In this document: positions 1 through 7,610 of the stretch, piece after piece
Position numbering within the stretch: the first letter of the stretch is position 1
Layout of the letters: every line of letters begins with the position of its first letter
Assembly (NCBI GenBank): GCA_028691385.1
Contig: JAQUZL010000019.1
Coordinates: forward strand, 1-21,307
Direction: 5' to 3'
Length of the DNA: 21,307 nt
From: Oscillospiraceae bacterium
GTDB taxonomy: Bacteria > Bacillota > Clostridia > Oscillospirales > Oscillospiraceae
Notes under the pieces: model-generated
What the model was told of the DNA's origin: nothing
Database searches by the model: none
The model's input: only the letters and a program-made list of their open reading frames with translations
Translations under genes and position numbers: made by a program

Positions 1-259
1 CTACCACGCAGATGGTGCCATGGTCGCGGCGGTCGTCATCGCAAATGGCGCACAGCGCCTGATCGGTCAAATTTTGGCAGACAGGGCAGCTGTGCATGGT
101 AGTGCGCGCCTCCACGATAGTGTCGGCAAAGGCGCGTGCCTCTTCCGGGGGTAGATTGAGGATGTAAAACGCCAGCCGCTGCGCGGTTTTTCCGCCAATG
201 CCGGGCAGCCGGGCAAACTGTTCGGTCAGCCGCTCGAGCGCGGCGGGGTAAGCGCCCAT
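1..259 (-). CDS. recR: Recombination mediator RecR, N-terminal part (cut by window edge)
   Basis: RecR works with RecF and RecO to load RecA at single-strand gaps. The 86 visible codons begin MGAYPAALERLTEQFARLPG. They hold the helix-hairpin-helix region (LPGIGGKTAQRLAF, residues 18-31) and a four-cysteine zinc motif (C58, C61, C70, C73) ahead of the Toprim domain, which lies outside the window. The ATG at 257-259 starts one base after the ybaB stop codon, so the two genes are translationally close. Downstream of dnaX and ybaB is the usual place for recR in Firmicutes. The C-terminal half is not visible, so intactness cannot be judged. Confidence 0.95.
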   Translation of the reverse strand, partial: MGAYPAALERLTEQFARLPGIGGKTAQRLAFYILNLPPEEARAFADTIVEARTTMHSCPVCQNLTDQALCAICDDDRRDHGTICVV

Positions 260-260
260 G

Positions 261-608
261 TTAGAGCAGTCCGCCCAGATTCATGCCGCCGGTCAGCTTG
301 GACATGGAGGCGGCCGAGTCGGCGTCTGCGTTGCGCAGCGCCTCGTTCACAGCGGCGACAATCAGATCCTGCAGCATTTCCACATCGTCCGGGTCAACCG
401 CTTCCGGCTTGATCACAATATTCTGCAGCTCTTTTTTTCCGGTCACCGTGGCTTCCACCACGCCGCCGCCGGCGGTTGCGGAGAAGGTCTTGGTTTCCAT
501 CTCCTGCTGCATTTTCATCATGTCCTGCTGCATTTTCTGCGCCTGACGCATCATGTTCATGTTCATACCGCCGCCGCCATAGCTGCCGCGAAAAGCTCCT
601 TTACCCAT
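261..608 (-). CDS. ybaB: YbaB/EbfC family nucleoid-associated protein
   Basis: A 115-residue small DNA-binding protein of the YbaB/EbfC family, which forms dimers and binds nucleoid DNA. The N-terminus is rich in Gly and Met (residues 1-20). It is followed by the helical MRQAQKMQQDMMKMQQEM segment (about 19-36) and the conserved beta region with TATGGGVVEATVTGKKEL-like sequence (about 45-62). The length fits the family, roughly 100-115 residues. The start ATG (606-608) has an AGGAGG site directly upstream. The gene begins 11 bp after the dnaX stop and ends one base before recR, giving the classic dnaX-ybaB-recR order. The precise role in recombination or nucleoid structure is not settled for the family. 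Confidence 0.93.
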   Translation of the reverse strand: MGKGAFRGSYGGGGMNMNMMRQAQKMQQDMMKMQQEMETKTFSATAGGGVVEATVTGKKELQNIVIKPEAVDPDDVEMLQDLIVAAVNEALRNADADSAASMSKLTGGMNLGGLL

Positions 609-619
609 AAGAGTTCCTC

Positions 620-2221
620 CTAATCAATTTTTACAATACCCGTGTGACGGTTTCCAAAGGCCACCAGATCGTCCAGTGAGCCAGCGCTGCCGACCGTTCC
701 GGCGGCTGCGCTGCCGGCCAAAACGACCTTGATCGGCTTGCCCAGCAGCGCCGCTGCCTTGTCGCGAAACACGTCGTCCAGCTTATCTTTTTGCATCTGC
801 CGGAGCAGAATGGGATTCGTTACGGAAATGGTCAGCGTGTCGCCCTGTAGCGCGCCGGAGGCGCTGCCAAGGTACATATTGACCTGTGCGCCGACCTCTT
901 GCACCACCTTGGCGCACACGTCGGTCCAAAAGCCGACCGGCGCGGCGGGTTCGGAAGCCGGCTGCGCGGGCAAATCGTCCTGCGCGGGCAGATCGCCGTC
1001 ATCCCAGGGCGGCGGCACGTCGTCCTGTGCAGGCGGTGCGGGCTTGGCCGCTGCCTTTGGCGCGGCGAACGTGCCAAGCGCGGCCTGCTCTTCCAGATGT
1101 GCCAGCCGCGCGCCGAGCGCGGCGGCGTCAAGCTGCAGCTGCGGCGTACACAGCTGCAACAGGCACAGCTCGGCGTCGGTGCGCCGGTTGACGCTTTTGG
1201 AAAAGCCTGCCATGGTTTGCTGCAAAAGCGTTGTGATGCGCAGCAGCTCACCTGCCGAAAATTGCCCCAGCAGAGCGGAAGCTTCTGCGTCGGTTGCAAC
1301 GCCGGTCATCATGGAAACGCCGGATTTCGGCGCGGTTTTGAGAATCAGCAGGTCGCGCGCGAGCGAGCAAAGCTCGTCGAGCATCGCCGCGACGTCCTTG
1401 CCGCCGGCATAGAGCTGCTCAAAAAGCTTGAGCGCCGCAGCGGCGTCGCGTGCGGCGACCGCGCCCAGCATGGCGGCGGTCTGCTTTGCCCCGGCAAGCC
1501 CCAAAACCTCGGCAACGGTCTGCGTGGTAACGCTTTCCTGCGCGGCGGACGCGCACTGGTCGAGCAGGCTCAAACCGTCGCGCAGCGCGCCGTCGGCCAA
1601 ACGGCTGAGAAGCCGCACAGCGTCCGCCTCGATTTCAATCTGCTCCTGATAGGCCGCAAAATTAATGCGGCCGGCAATATCCTCCGGCGTCAGACGCCGA
1701 AAAGAAAAGCGCTGACAGCGCGAAACAATCGTTGCCGGCACTTTGTGCAGTTCCGTGGTAGCCAGAATGAACAGCAGGTGCTCCGGCGGCTCTTCGATGA
1801 TTTTTAGCAGAGCGTTGAACGCCGAAATGGAGAGCATGTGTACCTCGTCGATGATATAGACGCGGTTTTTGACTTCGGCGGGGGTATAGATCGCGTCGTC
1901 GCGCAGCGTGCGCACCTGATCGACGCCGTTGTTGGACGCTGCGTCGATTTCCTGCACGTCCAGACACGCGCCCGCGTCGATGGAGCGGCAGGCGGGGCAG
2001 GCGTTGCAGGGGTTGCCGTTTTGCGGATTTTCGCAGTTGATGGCTTTGGCCAGAATTTTTGCGCAGGAGGTTTTGCCGGTGCCGCGGCTGCCTGTGAACA
2101 GATAGGCGTGGCTGGTTTTCCCGGTGACAAGCTGGCGCTTCAGCGTTTGCGTCACGCCGCTTTGACCGACCACCTCGTCAAAGGTCTGGGGTCGATATTT
2201 CCGATAGAGCGCCTGATACAC
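620..2221 (-). CDS. dnaX: DNA polymerase III subunit gamma/tau (clamp loader)
   Basis: The ATPase core of the clamp loader, which opens the sliding clamp and organises the replicative polymerase. I place the start at the GTG at 2219-2221, giving 533 residues. It opens with YQALYRKYRPQTFDEVVGQ, the family's usual N-terminus, and has a strong GGAGGTGA site (2226-2233) 7 bases upstream of the GTG. The reading frame stays open further upstream, but that part lies in the SRP RNA and is rejected. Visible motifs: Walker A GSRGTGKTS (44-52), zinc-binding cysteines C63, C72, C75 and C78, Walker B IIDEVHML, and the sensor region ATTELHKVPATIVSRC. An acidic, Pro-rich linker (PPPWDD) precedes a C-terminal domain, consistent with a tau-like full-length product. 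I saw no obvious slippery site for a shorter gamma form. Confidence 0.96.
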   Translation of the reverse strand: MYQALYRKYRPQTFDEVVGQSGVTQTLKRQLVTGKTSHAYLFTGSRGTGKTSCAKILAKAINCENPQNGNPCNACPACRSIDAGACLDVQEIDAASNNGVDQVRTLRDDAIYTPAEVKNRVYIIDEVHMLSISAFNALLKIIEEPPEHLLFILATTELHKVPATIVSRCQRFSFRRLTPEDIAGRINFAAYQEQIEIEADAVRLLSRLADGALRDGLSLLDQCASAAQESVTTQTVAEVLGLAGAKQTAAMLGAVAARDAAAALKLFEQLYAGGKDVAAMLDELCSLARDLLILKTAPKSGVSMMTGVATDAEASALLGQFSAGELLRITTLLQQTMAGFSKSVNRRTDAELCLLQLCTPQLQLDAAALGARLAHLEEQAALGTFAAPKAAAKPAPPAQDDVPPPWDDGDLPAQDDLPAQPASEPAAPVGFWTDVCAKVVQEVGAQVNMYLGSASGALQGDTLTISVTNPILLRQMQKDKLDDVFRDKAAALLGKPIKVVLAGSAAAGTVGSAGSLDDLVAFGNRHTGIVKID

Positions 2222-2233
2222 GCCGTCACCTCC

Positions 2234-2260
2234 AAAAAATTCCGGCCTGTGACAAGGCCG
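2234..2260 (-). terminator. Intrinsic terminator at the 3' end of the SRP RNA, abutting the dnaX ribosome binding site
   Basis: On the minus strand the 3' end of the SRP RNA can fold as CGGCCT-TGTCAC-AGGCCG (six base pairs, 2243-2260), followed by a run of six T (2234-2239). The dnaX Shine-Dalgarno sequence (2226-2233) starts at the next base. dnaX must therefore be reached by read-through or from an unseen promoter inside the RNA gene. Confidence 0.6.
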
Positions 2261-2540
2261 CACACCCAGCTTTGAAGCATACGCTATATCCGTTACCCAC
2301 GCAGCCGGCTCGGAAACGGCGTCCTCGCGGCACACGAAGATATCCGCTTAATGCTGCTCGGTTCCCCGCCTGACATGGTTCGCGGGTCTCCGTTGCGCAA
2401 GACCGATTCCTCATCGCCACTTACGTGGGTCAGACAATACAGCGCACGTCCGGGGCTGGGATTTCACTCCTGCTGTAGCGGATTGCAGGTACAGGGCACC
2501 GCTAACTCCCCAACTAGTGCGGCCTTGTCACAGGCCGGAC
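2241..2540 (-). ncRNA. ffs: Signal recognition particle RNA, large Bacillus type (scRNA)
   Basis: This RNA scaffolds Ffh in the signal recognition particle, which targets nascent membrane and secreted proteins. The Alu-domain signature is clear on the minus strand: GGGGAGTTAGCGGTGCCC, then CTGTACCTGCAATCCGCT. The S domain is also clear: GTCAGG, a CGG-GGAA-CCG hairpin whose GGAA tetraloop is at 2362-2365, then AGCAGCATTAAG, the Ffh-binding asymmetric loop. The two ends (2517-2538 and 2242-2263) form a perfect 22-bp inverted repeat that closes the long helix 5. At about 300 nt it matches the 6S-like Firmicutes form, not the short 4.5S form. The promoter suggests the primary transcript starts near 2552, so some 5' trimming is likely. 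The next gene downstream is dnaX. Confidence 0.93.
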
Positions 2541-2558
2541 CTGCAACTAAGCTTTCTT

Positions 2559-2587
2559 ATTTTACACGAAAGAACGGATTTTAGCAA
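2559..2587 (-). promoter_or_regulatory. Sigma-A type promoter of the SRP RNA
   Basis: Minus strand: -35 TTGCTA (2582-2587), a 17-base spacer and -10 TAAAAT (2559-2564). The predicted start near 2552 is just upstream of the SRP RNA 5' arm. It may also supply dnaX-ybaB-recR by read-through. Confidence 0.75.
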
Positions 2588-2594
2588 CTGTAAA

Positions 2595-2636
2595 TATAAA
2601 AAAGAACAGGGGCTGGCAAAACGCCGGCCCCTGTGA
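2595..2636 (-). terminator. Intrinsic terminator of acpP
   Basis: On the minus strand, after the acpP stop, ACAGGGGCCGGC pairs with GCCAGCCCCTGT around a short T-rich loop (2606-2634, one mismatch) and is followed by TTCTTTTTTAT. This is a strong rho-independent terminator. It separates acpP from the SRP RNA promoter. Confidence 0.85.
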
Positions 2637-2645
2637 AAGATCGAA

Positions 2646-2861
2646 TTACATCTTGGACTCGACAAACTTAACGAGATCACCGATGGTAGCGAGCTTTTCT
2701 TCCAGCTCCAGCTCGACGCCAAGCACTTCTTCCAGACCCATGACCATCTCAACAGTGTCCAGAGAATCAATTCCGAGGCTTTCGAACGTGGTATCCATCG
2801 TCAGATCTGCAGCATTGACATCCAGCTGCTCTGCCAGATAACCGGTAATTTTTTCAAACAT
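2646..2861 (-). CDS. acpP: Acyl carrier protein
   Basis: Carries growing acyl chains on a 4'-phosphopantetheine arm in fatty acid synthesis. It is a 71-residue acidic four-helix protein with the canonical modification motif GIDSLDTVEM (about residues 30-39); the Ser of DSL is the attachment site. The start ATG (2859-2861) has a TGGAGGAAA site upstream. It is a single-gene unit with its own promoter (2924-2951) and terminator (2595-2636), and no other fatty acid synthesis gene is nearby. It could in principle serve another acyl pathway, but the sequence looks like the housekeeping form. Confidence 0.95.
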   Translation of the reverse strand: MFEKITGYLAEQLDVNAADLTMDTTFESLGIDSLDTVEMVMGLEEVLGVELELEEKLATIGDLVKFVESKM

Positions 2862-2923
2862 AAGGGCGTTTCCTCCATTACAAATTTACTGATCCGCGGA
2901 TTTGCGTTTCATCTATAACTTGT

Positions 2924-2951
2924 ATGATACGGCTTTTTTGCCCAATGTCAA
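2924..2951 (-). promoter_or_regulatory. Promoter of acpP
   Basis: Minus strand: consensus -35 TTGACA (2946-2951), a 16-base spacer and -10 TATCAT (2924-2929). An inverted repeat ACGGCTT / AAGCCGT (2929-2935 and 2950-2956) spans the spacer and -35, and touches the rpoD stop codon. It could be a regulator site or a weak rpoD terminator stem. Confidence 0.75.
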
Positions 2952-2955
2952 GCCG

Positions 2956-4164
2956 TCAGTTGAGAAAATCTTTCAGTTTTTTTGAGCGCGAGGGATGCCG
3001 AAGTTTCCGAAGCGCCTTGGACTCGATTTGCCGGATTCGCTCGCGCGTGACGTCAAATTCCGCGCCGACTTCTTCCAGCGTCCTTGTTTTTCCGTCGTCC
3101 AAACCGAAGCGCAGCCGCAGAACCTTGGCCTCGCGCGGGGTGAGCGTGTCCAGAACGTCCACCAGCTCCTCGCGCAGCATGCCGAAGGAAACGGTGTCGG
3201 CGGGGCCGGAGCCGGATTCATCCTGACTGAAGTCGCCAAGGCGGCTGTCATCCTCTTCGCCGATGGGTGTTTCCAGTGATACGGGGTCTTGGGCGATTTT
3301 CTGAATTTCGGCCACCTTTTCGATGGGCAGCGACAGCTCGTCCGCAATTTCTTTTTGCGTCGGCTCACGGCCGAGCTGCTGCAGAAGGGCGCGGGACGCG
3401 CGGGTGACCTTGTTGATGGTTTCCACCATGTGCACCGGAATTCGGATGGTACGCGCCTGATCGGCGATGGCCCGCGTGATGGCCTGCCGAATCCACCATG
3501 TGGCATAGGTGGAGAATTTATAGCCCTTGGTGTAGTCGTATTTTTCGACAGCCTTGAGAAGCCCCATGTTGCCCTCCTGAATCAAATCCAGAAGCTGCAT
3601 GCCGCGGCCGACATAGCGCTTGGCAATGGAAACTACAAGGCGCAGATTTGCCTCGCTCAGCGCCTTTTTTGCGCGCTCTGCGGCACTGACGGCGCGCTGC
3701 GCGTCCGAATCATCCGGCGACTTGGCCAGCACCGACAGGGCGCAATCGCCGTCTGCAATCGCCTTGCCCAGCGCGAACTCCTGCTCCTGCGTCAAAAGCG
3801 GAATTTTGCCGATTTCCTTGAGATACATCCGCACCGGATCATCGGTGGGAAAGGCTTCAATGAGCGTGTTGGGATCCACCAGCTCTTCCTCTTCCAGCTT
3901 TTTGAGATCATCCTCGGCGGGCTCGGCTTTTTCAAGCCGGGTGGCGTCCTGCAGCAAATCCATGATGTCATCCACATCAATTTCAACGCCGGCCGACTCC
4001 AGTTCGTTGTAGAACTGTTCGATCTCGTCCGGCGATGCGTCGGCCGCGTCCAAAGCGTCCATAACAGCCTTGGATGCGATTTTTCCCGACGGTTTTGCTT
4101 GCGCGATCAGCGCGCGGAGCGCCTCAATGGGTGTGGTGGCGGCAAGTACCTGATTTTTAGCCAT
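2956..4164 (-). CDS. rpoD: Primary RNA polymerase sigma factor RpoD/SigA
   Basis: The housekeeping sigma factor that directs RNA polymerase to -35/-10 promoters such as those found in this window. It has 402 residues, close to the compact Firmicutes SigA and without the long insert of E. coli sigma-70. In order: an acidic region 1.1-like N-terminus (1-95), region 1.2 (DPVRMYLKEIGKIPLLT, about 109-125), region 2 (NLRLVVSIAKRYVGRGM through FSTYATWWIRQAITRAI, about 173-233), region 3 (about 245-320), and region 4 with its helix-turn-helix (TLEEVGAEFDVTRERIRQIE, about 362-381). The ATG at 4162-4164 uses a GGAGG site inside the end of dnaG, and the gene starts three bases after the dnaG stop. The dnaG-rpoD pairing is the conserved macromolecular synthesis arrangement. 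Confidence 0.97.
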   Translation of the reverse strand: MAKNQVLAATTPIEALRALIAQAKPSGKIASKAVMDALDAADASPDEIEQFYNELESAGVEIDVDDIMDLLQDATRLEKAEPAEDDLKKLEEEELVDPNTLIEAFPTDDPVRMYLKEIGKIPLLTQEQEFALGKAIADGDCALSVLAKSPDDSDAQRAVSAAERAKKALSEANLRLVVSIAKRYVGRGMQLLDLIQEGNMGLLKAVEKYDYTKGYKFSTYATWWIRQAITRAIADQARTIRIPVHMVETINKVTRASRALLQQLGREPTQKEIADELSLPIEKVAEIQKIAQDPVSLETPIGEEDDSRLGDFSQDESGSGPADTVSFGMLREELVDVLDTLTPREAKVLRLRFGLDDGKTRTLEEVGAEFDVTRERIRQIESKALRKLRHPSRSKKLKDFLN

Positions 4165-4167
4165 AAT

Positions 4168-5916
4168 CTATTTTCCTCCGTATCCTTTCGTCTTTTGAAA
4201 ACGATCACGCAGTGCCAAAATATCCTGTTCGGTGTGGGCACTGGCCTTTTCGGACTCTTCGGTGATGATGCGGACATAGTCGTCGGTCGCCTCGTCGCTG
4301 ACGCGGACGTCCTCGCGGCGCGCGATTGCGGTGAGATGGCGCATTTCCTCCGGCGAAAAGCTGCCGCCAAGTGCGGCAAGGGTCACGCCAAGGCCGCTTT
4401 GGTAGAGCTGCCGCAGCGCGTCAAAGGCGCGCCCCAGCAGCGGCGAGGAAAACTGGCTGCTTTGCAGGGCGGAAGCGCGCGAGAGCATCGCGCTCTCGGT
4501 GAGCGCCATTCGCAAAAGCCCCTCCTCGGCCATGGCCGAGCGCAGATTGGCGTAATGCTCGCCCTTGATGGCCGGCTGGAGCAGCTTGGCCGGATCCATG
4601 GCCTGCTGGGTCTGCTTTTTTTTTGCGGCGGCAAGGCGGCGCTTGCGCGCCTTGTCCACCTCAAAGCGGACGGCCTGCTCCGCCACGCCCACGGTCTCGG
4701 CCACGCGCCCGGCGTAGATTTCCCGCTCCACGGCGGTGCCAAGACCGGAAACAAGCCCGATGGCGTCCTTGGTGAAGGAAATTTTTTGCTCGTCGATGGA
4801 AAGATCATATTTGCGCCGCAGCGCGTCGAGTCGGTATTCCACATGACTTTCCGACTTTTCCAGCAGAAGCTGAAAGCGATCGGCGCCAAACTTTTTCAAA
4901 AACTCATCCGGGTCTTTGGCGCCTTCCATCCGCAGCACCTTGACCCGCACGCCGGTGCGTTCGAGCATGGGGATGGCGCGGCGGGTGGCATTCTGACCAG
5001 CTTCATCACCGTCATAAATGAGCACCACCTGATCGGTGTATTTGGCAATCAGATTGGCGTGCTCGTCGGTGAGCGAAGTGCCGAGCGAGGCAACCGCGCA
5101 GTCAAAGCCGTACTGGTGCAGGGTGATGGCGTCCATATACCCCTCGCAGAGAATCAGCATGCCGCGCTTGCTCTTGCGCGCCACATTGAGCGCAAAGAGA
5201 TTTTTTCGTTTGTTGAAGATCAGCGTTTCCGGGGAGTTTAAGTACTTTGGCGTTCCATCGCCCAGCACGCGGCCGCCGAAGCCGATGACGTTGCCGCGAA
5301 TGTCAATGATGGGAAACATCAGCCGCCCCCGAAACCGGTCATAGATCGAGCCGTCCTTTTGCCCCTTGATGGCAAGCCCGGCGTCGATCAAATCCAGCTT
5401 TTCATAGCCAAGCTTTCCCATTGCGTCAATCAGCCCCGACCAGCTGTCAGGGGCATATCCGATGCCGAACCGGGCGACGGTTTGGGGAGATAGACCACGC
5501 TGGTTGACATAATCTCGACCCGGCTTTCCGATTTCCGCTTTGAAGCAGGTATGAAAATAACGCGCGGCGTCCTTGCTGAGCCGCCAGAGTCTTTCCTGAC
5601 GCAGGTAGGTGGAGTTTTGACTGTCCTCGGGCATGTCCATCCCGGCGCGCTTGGCGAGGTAACGCACCGCGTCGGGGAAGTCCAGCGACTCCTGCTCCAT
5701 GATGAAATTGATGACGCCGCCGCCCTTATGACAGCCGAAGCAGTAGAAAATACCCTTTTCGGGCGCGACGGAGAAGGACGGCGTTTTTTCACTGTGGAAT
5801 GGACAAAGGCCAAACAGATTCGCGCCGCGACGCGTCAGCGAAACAGATTGGCCGACCACATCCTCGATGGGATTGCGGTCGATCAGCTCATCGAGAAAGA
5901 CGGGTGAAAAGGCCAC
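4168..5916 (-). CDS. dnaG: DNA primase DnaG
   Basis: Makes RNA primers for the lagging strand at the replication fork. I choose the GTG at 5914-5916 (582 residues, starting MAFSPVFLDELIDRNPIEDVV) because AAGGAGGG lies just upstream. The longer ATG form from 5961 would overlap the end of dgt and adds an atypical leader. Visible: N-terminal CHC2 zinc finger (C38, H41, C59, C62), Toprim catalytic motifs EGYMD (258-262) and DGDEAG (302-307), a basic linker (KARKRRLAAAKKK), and a C-terminal helicase-binding-type region. It sits 26 bp after dgt and directly before rpoD in the same orientation, so coupled expression is likely. Confidence 0.96.
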   Translation of the reverse strand: MAFSPVFLDELIDRNPIEDVVGQSVSLTRRGANLFGLCPFHSEKTPSFSVAPEKGIFYCFGCHKGGGVINFIMEQESLDFPDAVRYLAKRAGMDMPEDSQNSTYLRQERLWRLSKDAARYFHTCFKAEIGKPGRDYVNQRGLSPQTVARFGIGYAPDSWSGLIDAMGKLGYEKLDLIDAGLAIKGQKDGSIYDRFRGRLMFPIIDIRGNVIGFGGRVLGDGTPKYLNSPETLIFNKRKNLFALNVARKSKRGMLILCEGYMDAITLHQYGFDCAVASLGTSLTDEHANLIAKYTDQVVLIYDGDEAGQNATRRAIPMLERTGVRVKVLRMEGAKDPDEFLKKFGADRFQLLLEKSESHVEYRLDALRRKYDLSIDEQKISFTKDAIGLVSGLGTAVEREIYAGRVAETVGVAEQAVRFEVDKARKRRLAAAKKKQTQQAMDPAKLLQPAIKGEHYANLRSAMAEEGLLRMALTESAMLSRASALQSSQFSSPLLGRAFDALRQLYQSGLGVTLAALGGSFSPEEMRHLTAIARREDVRVSDEATDDYVRIITEESEKASAHTEQDILALRDRFQKTKGYGGK

Positions 5917-5942
5917 GGCGGTTCCCTCCTTGTGAAATGAAA

Positions 5943-6956
5943 TCAGTCCCGCAGCTGCCAAGCGGTGGGAATGAACAGCTCGGAATACTTAAAAATGGCG
6001 TATTTGTCGGTCATACCGGCGATATAGTCGCAGACCACGCGCGCAGGCGCGTCGGATTGCAGCTGACTTTGGAAATCCGTCGGCAGTCGCTCGGGGTGGC
6101 CGATATAAAATTCATAGAGCCGCTTGATAATGTCCATCGCCTTGGATTCCTCGCCCTTGGCGATGGGGTTTTTATAGACGTTTTCGAACATGAATTCCCG
6201 CAGCGCCATCATGGCGTCGGCGATGGCGGGGGTCTGGTGCAGCGCGCCGGTCCCCCGGGAGCAGTCGATCAGATCGCACACCAGCGTGTTGATTCGGTCG
6301 CGGTGGGTGTGGCCGAGAACCCCGGCAATGTCTGCGGGAATATCGGCGTTGGACAAGATACCCGCGCGCATGGCGTCGTCAATGTCATGGTTGATGTAAG
6401 CAATCCGGTCGGAGATGCGGACGATTTGCCCCTCCAGCGTTTCCGGCAGATGCGGGCCGGTGTGGCCGACAATGGCCATGCGCACCTCATAGGTGAGGTT
6501 CAGCCCCAGCCCGTCCTTTTCCAGATAATCCACCACGCGCAAAGACTGCTCGTTGTGGTGAAAGGGCTTTCCGGTGATCTCGGTGAGCGCGCGCTCGCCG
6601 GCGTGGCCGAACGGCGTGTGCCCCAAATCATGACCGAGCGACGCCGCCTCGGTGAGATCCTCGTTGAGGTTCAGCGCCCGGGCGATGGTGCGCGCGATGC
6701 GCTCCACCTCCAGCGTATGGGTCATGCGGGTGCGATAGTGATCGCCCTCCGGCTGCAAAAACACCTGCGTCTTGTGCATCAGGCGCCGAAACGCCTTGCA
6801 GTGCACCACGCGGTCGGTGTCACGCTGATAGCAGGTGCGCACGTCGCTCTCCCGGTCACGTCCCGGGTCGAGCCGCCCGCGGCTCTCGGCCGCCTTGGCG
6901 GCCAGCGGGGAGAGAAACTGATATTCCCGCTGTTCCAGCTGCTGCCGAATTGTCAT
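5943..6956 (-). CDS. dgt: dGTP triphosphohydrolase family protein (HD domain)
   Basis: Members hydrolyse dGTP or other dNTPs to nucleoside plus triphosphate and help balance dNTP pools. The 337-residue product starts at the ATG at 6954-6956 (MTIRQQLEQREYQFL), with GGAG eight bases upstream; a TTG further upstream would add six residues. HD-domain metal ligands are visible: H80 (RMTHTLEVE), H109-D110 (GHDLGHTPFGH) and D183 (RISDRIAYINHD). The length and the short N-terminal part match the type 2 subfamily found next to dnaG in clostridia. The gene follows yigZ by 24 bp. Substrate preference cannot be read from sequence. Confidence 0.92.
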   Translation of the reverse strand: MTIRQQLEQREYQFLSPLAAKAAESRGRLDPGRDRESDVRTCYQRDTDRVVHCKAFRRLMHKTQVFLQPEGDHYRTRMTHTLEVERIARTIARALNLNEDLTEAASLGHDLGHTPFGHAGERALTEITGKPFHHNEQSLRVVDYLEKDGLGLNLTYEVRMAIVGHTGPHLPETLEGQIVRISDRIAYINHDIDDAMRAGILSNADIPADIAGVLGHTHRDRINTLVCDLIDCSRGTGALHQTPAIADAMMALREFMFENVYKNPIAKGEESKAMDIIKRLYEFYIGHPERLPTDFQSQLQSDAPARVVCDYIAGMTDKYAIFKYSELFIPTAWQLRD

Positions 6957-6980
6957 GAAACCATCTCCGTTCAAAAGAAC

Positions 6981-7610
6981 TCAGTCAATGGGGAAAGCAC
7001 GGTACTGCGCGCCGGTCACAGCCGCTTCGATGCGGCCGCTGGATGCATCCACCAGACGTGCAAGCAGCGCCTGGGTTTGCCCGTCCGGCACGAGCACATG
7101 CAGCAGAATCTCCGCGCCGTAGTCTGTGCCGTCCACGATGCCGCCGCAGGCAGCCACCTCCTGCCGGATGCGGTCAAACAAATGGTAGGGGCACGGCACG
7201 TCGAGGCTGCGCCAGACGCGTTTTATGGACACACCGGCTGCGTCCACGCCGAGCTTGGCCGCGTGGGAATAGGCACGGACAAGTCCGCCGCCGCCCAGCT
7301 GAATGCCGCCAAAATAGCGCGTGACCACCACGGTCACGTCAAACAGCTGCTCTTTTCGCAGCACGTCCAGCACCGGCATTCCGGCAGTGCCCTGCGGCTC
7401 GCCGTCGTCGGAATAGCGCATGACGCCGCCGCTGCGAAGCTGGTAGGCATAGACATTGTGGGTGGCGTCCCAAAATTCCTCACGCATCTGTTTGATGCGG
7501 GCGGTTGCGTCCGCTTCGGTTTCGGTGCGCCAGATGTGGGTGAGGAAGCGGCTGCGTTTTTCGGTAAATTCGTCTGCGGCGTCCCGGGTGGGTACGCGAA
7601 ACTCATCCAT
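6981..7610 (-). CDS. yigZ: YigZ/IMPACT family protein (UPF0029)
   Basis: A 209-residue protein of the conserved YigZ/IMPACT family, whose bacterial role is not firmly known; eukaryotic IMPACT acts in translation control through GCN2. The signature region is DATHNVYAYQLR, then YSDDGEPQGTAGMPVLDVL, then VVVTRYFGGIQLGGGGLVRAYSHA, spread over about residues 47-118. A ferredoxin-like C-terminal domain follows. The start MDEFRVPT at 7608-7610 is preceded by GGAGGATCTCC. It overlaps the end of hflX by eight bases, which implies translational coupling. The open frame upstream to 7952 lies within hflX and is rejected. Confidence 0.92.
   Translation of the reverse strand: MDEFRVPTRDAADEFTEKRSRFLTHIWRTETEADATARIKQMREEFWDATHNVYAYQLRSGGVMRYSDDGEPQGTAGMPVLDVLRKEQLFDVTVVVTRYFGGIQLGGGGLVRAYSHAAKLGVDAAGVSIKRVWRSLDVPCPYHLFDRIRQEVAACGGIVDGTDYGAEILLHVLVPDGQTQALLARLVDASSGRIEAAVTGAQYRAFPID

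Noticed and set aside
2222..2335. N-terminal extension of DnaX upstream of the GTG
   Set aside because: The bases belong to the SRP RNA, the strong ribosome binding site is at the GTG, and the family begins with YQALYRKYRP.
2242..2538. The two 22-bp inverted arms as ends of an insertion element
   Set aside because: The enclosed sequence is an intact SRP RNA and the arms are its closing helix. There is no transposase and no target-site duplication.
3289..5241. 650-codon open frame on the plus strand opposite rpoD and dnaG
   Set aside because: It is antisense to two clearly conserved genes, its translation is rich in Arg, Gly and His as expected from GC-rich complement, and no family motif is visible.
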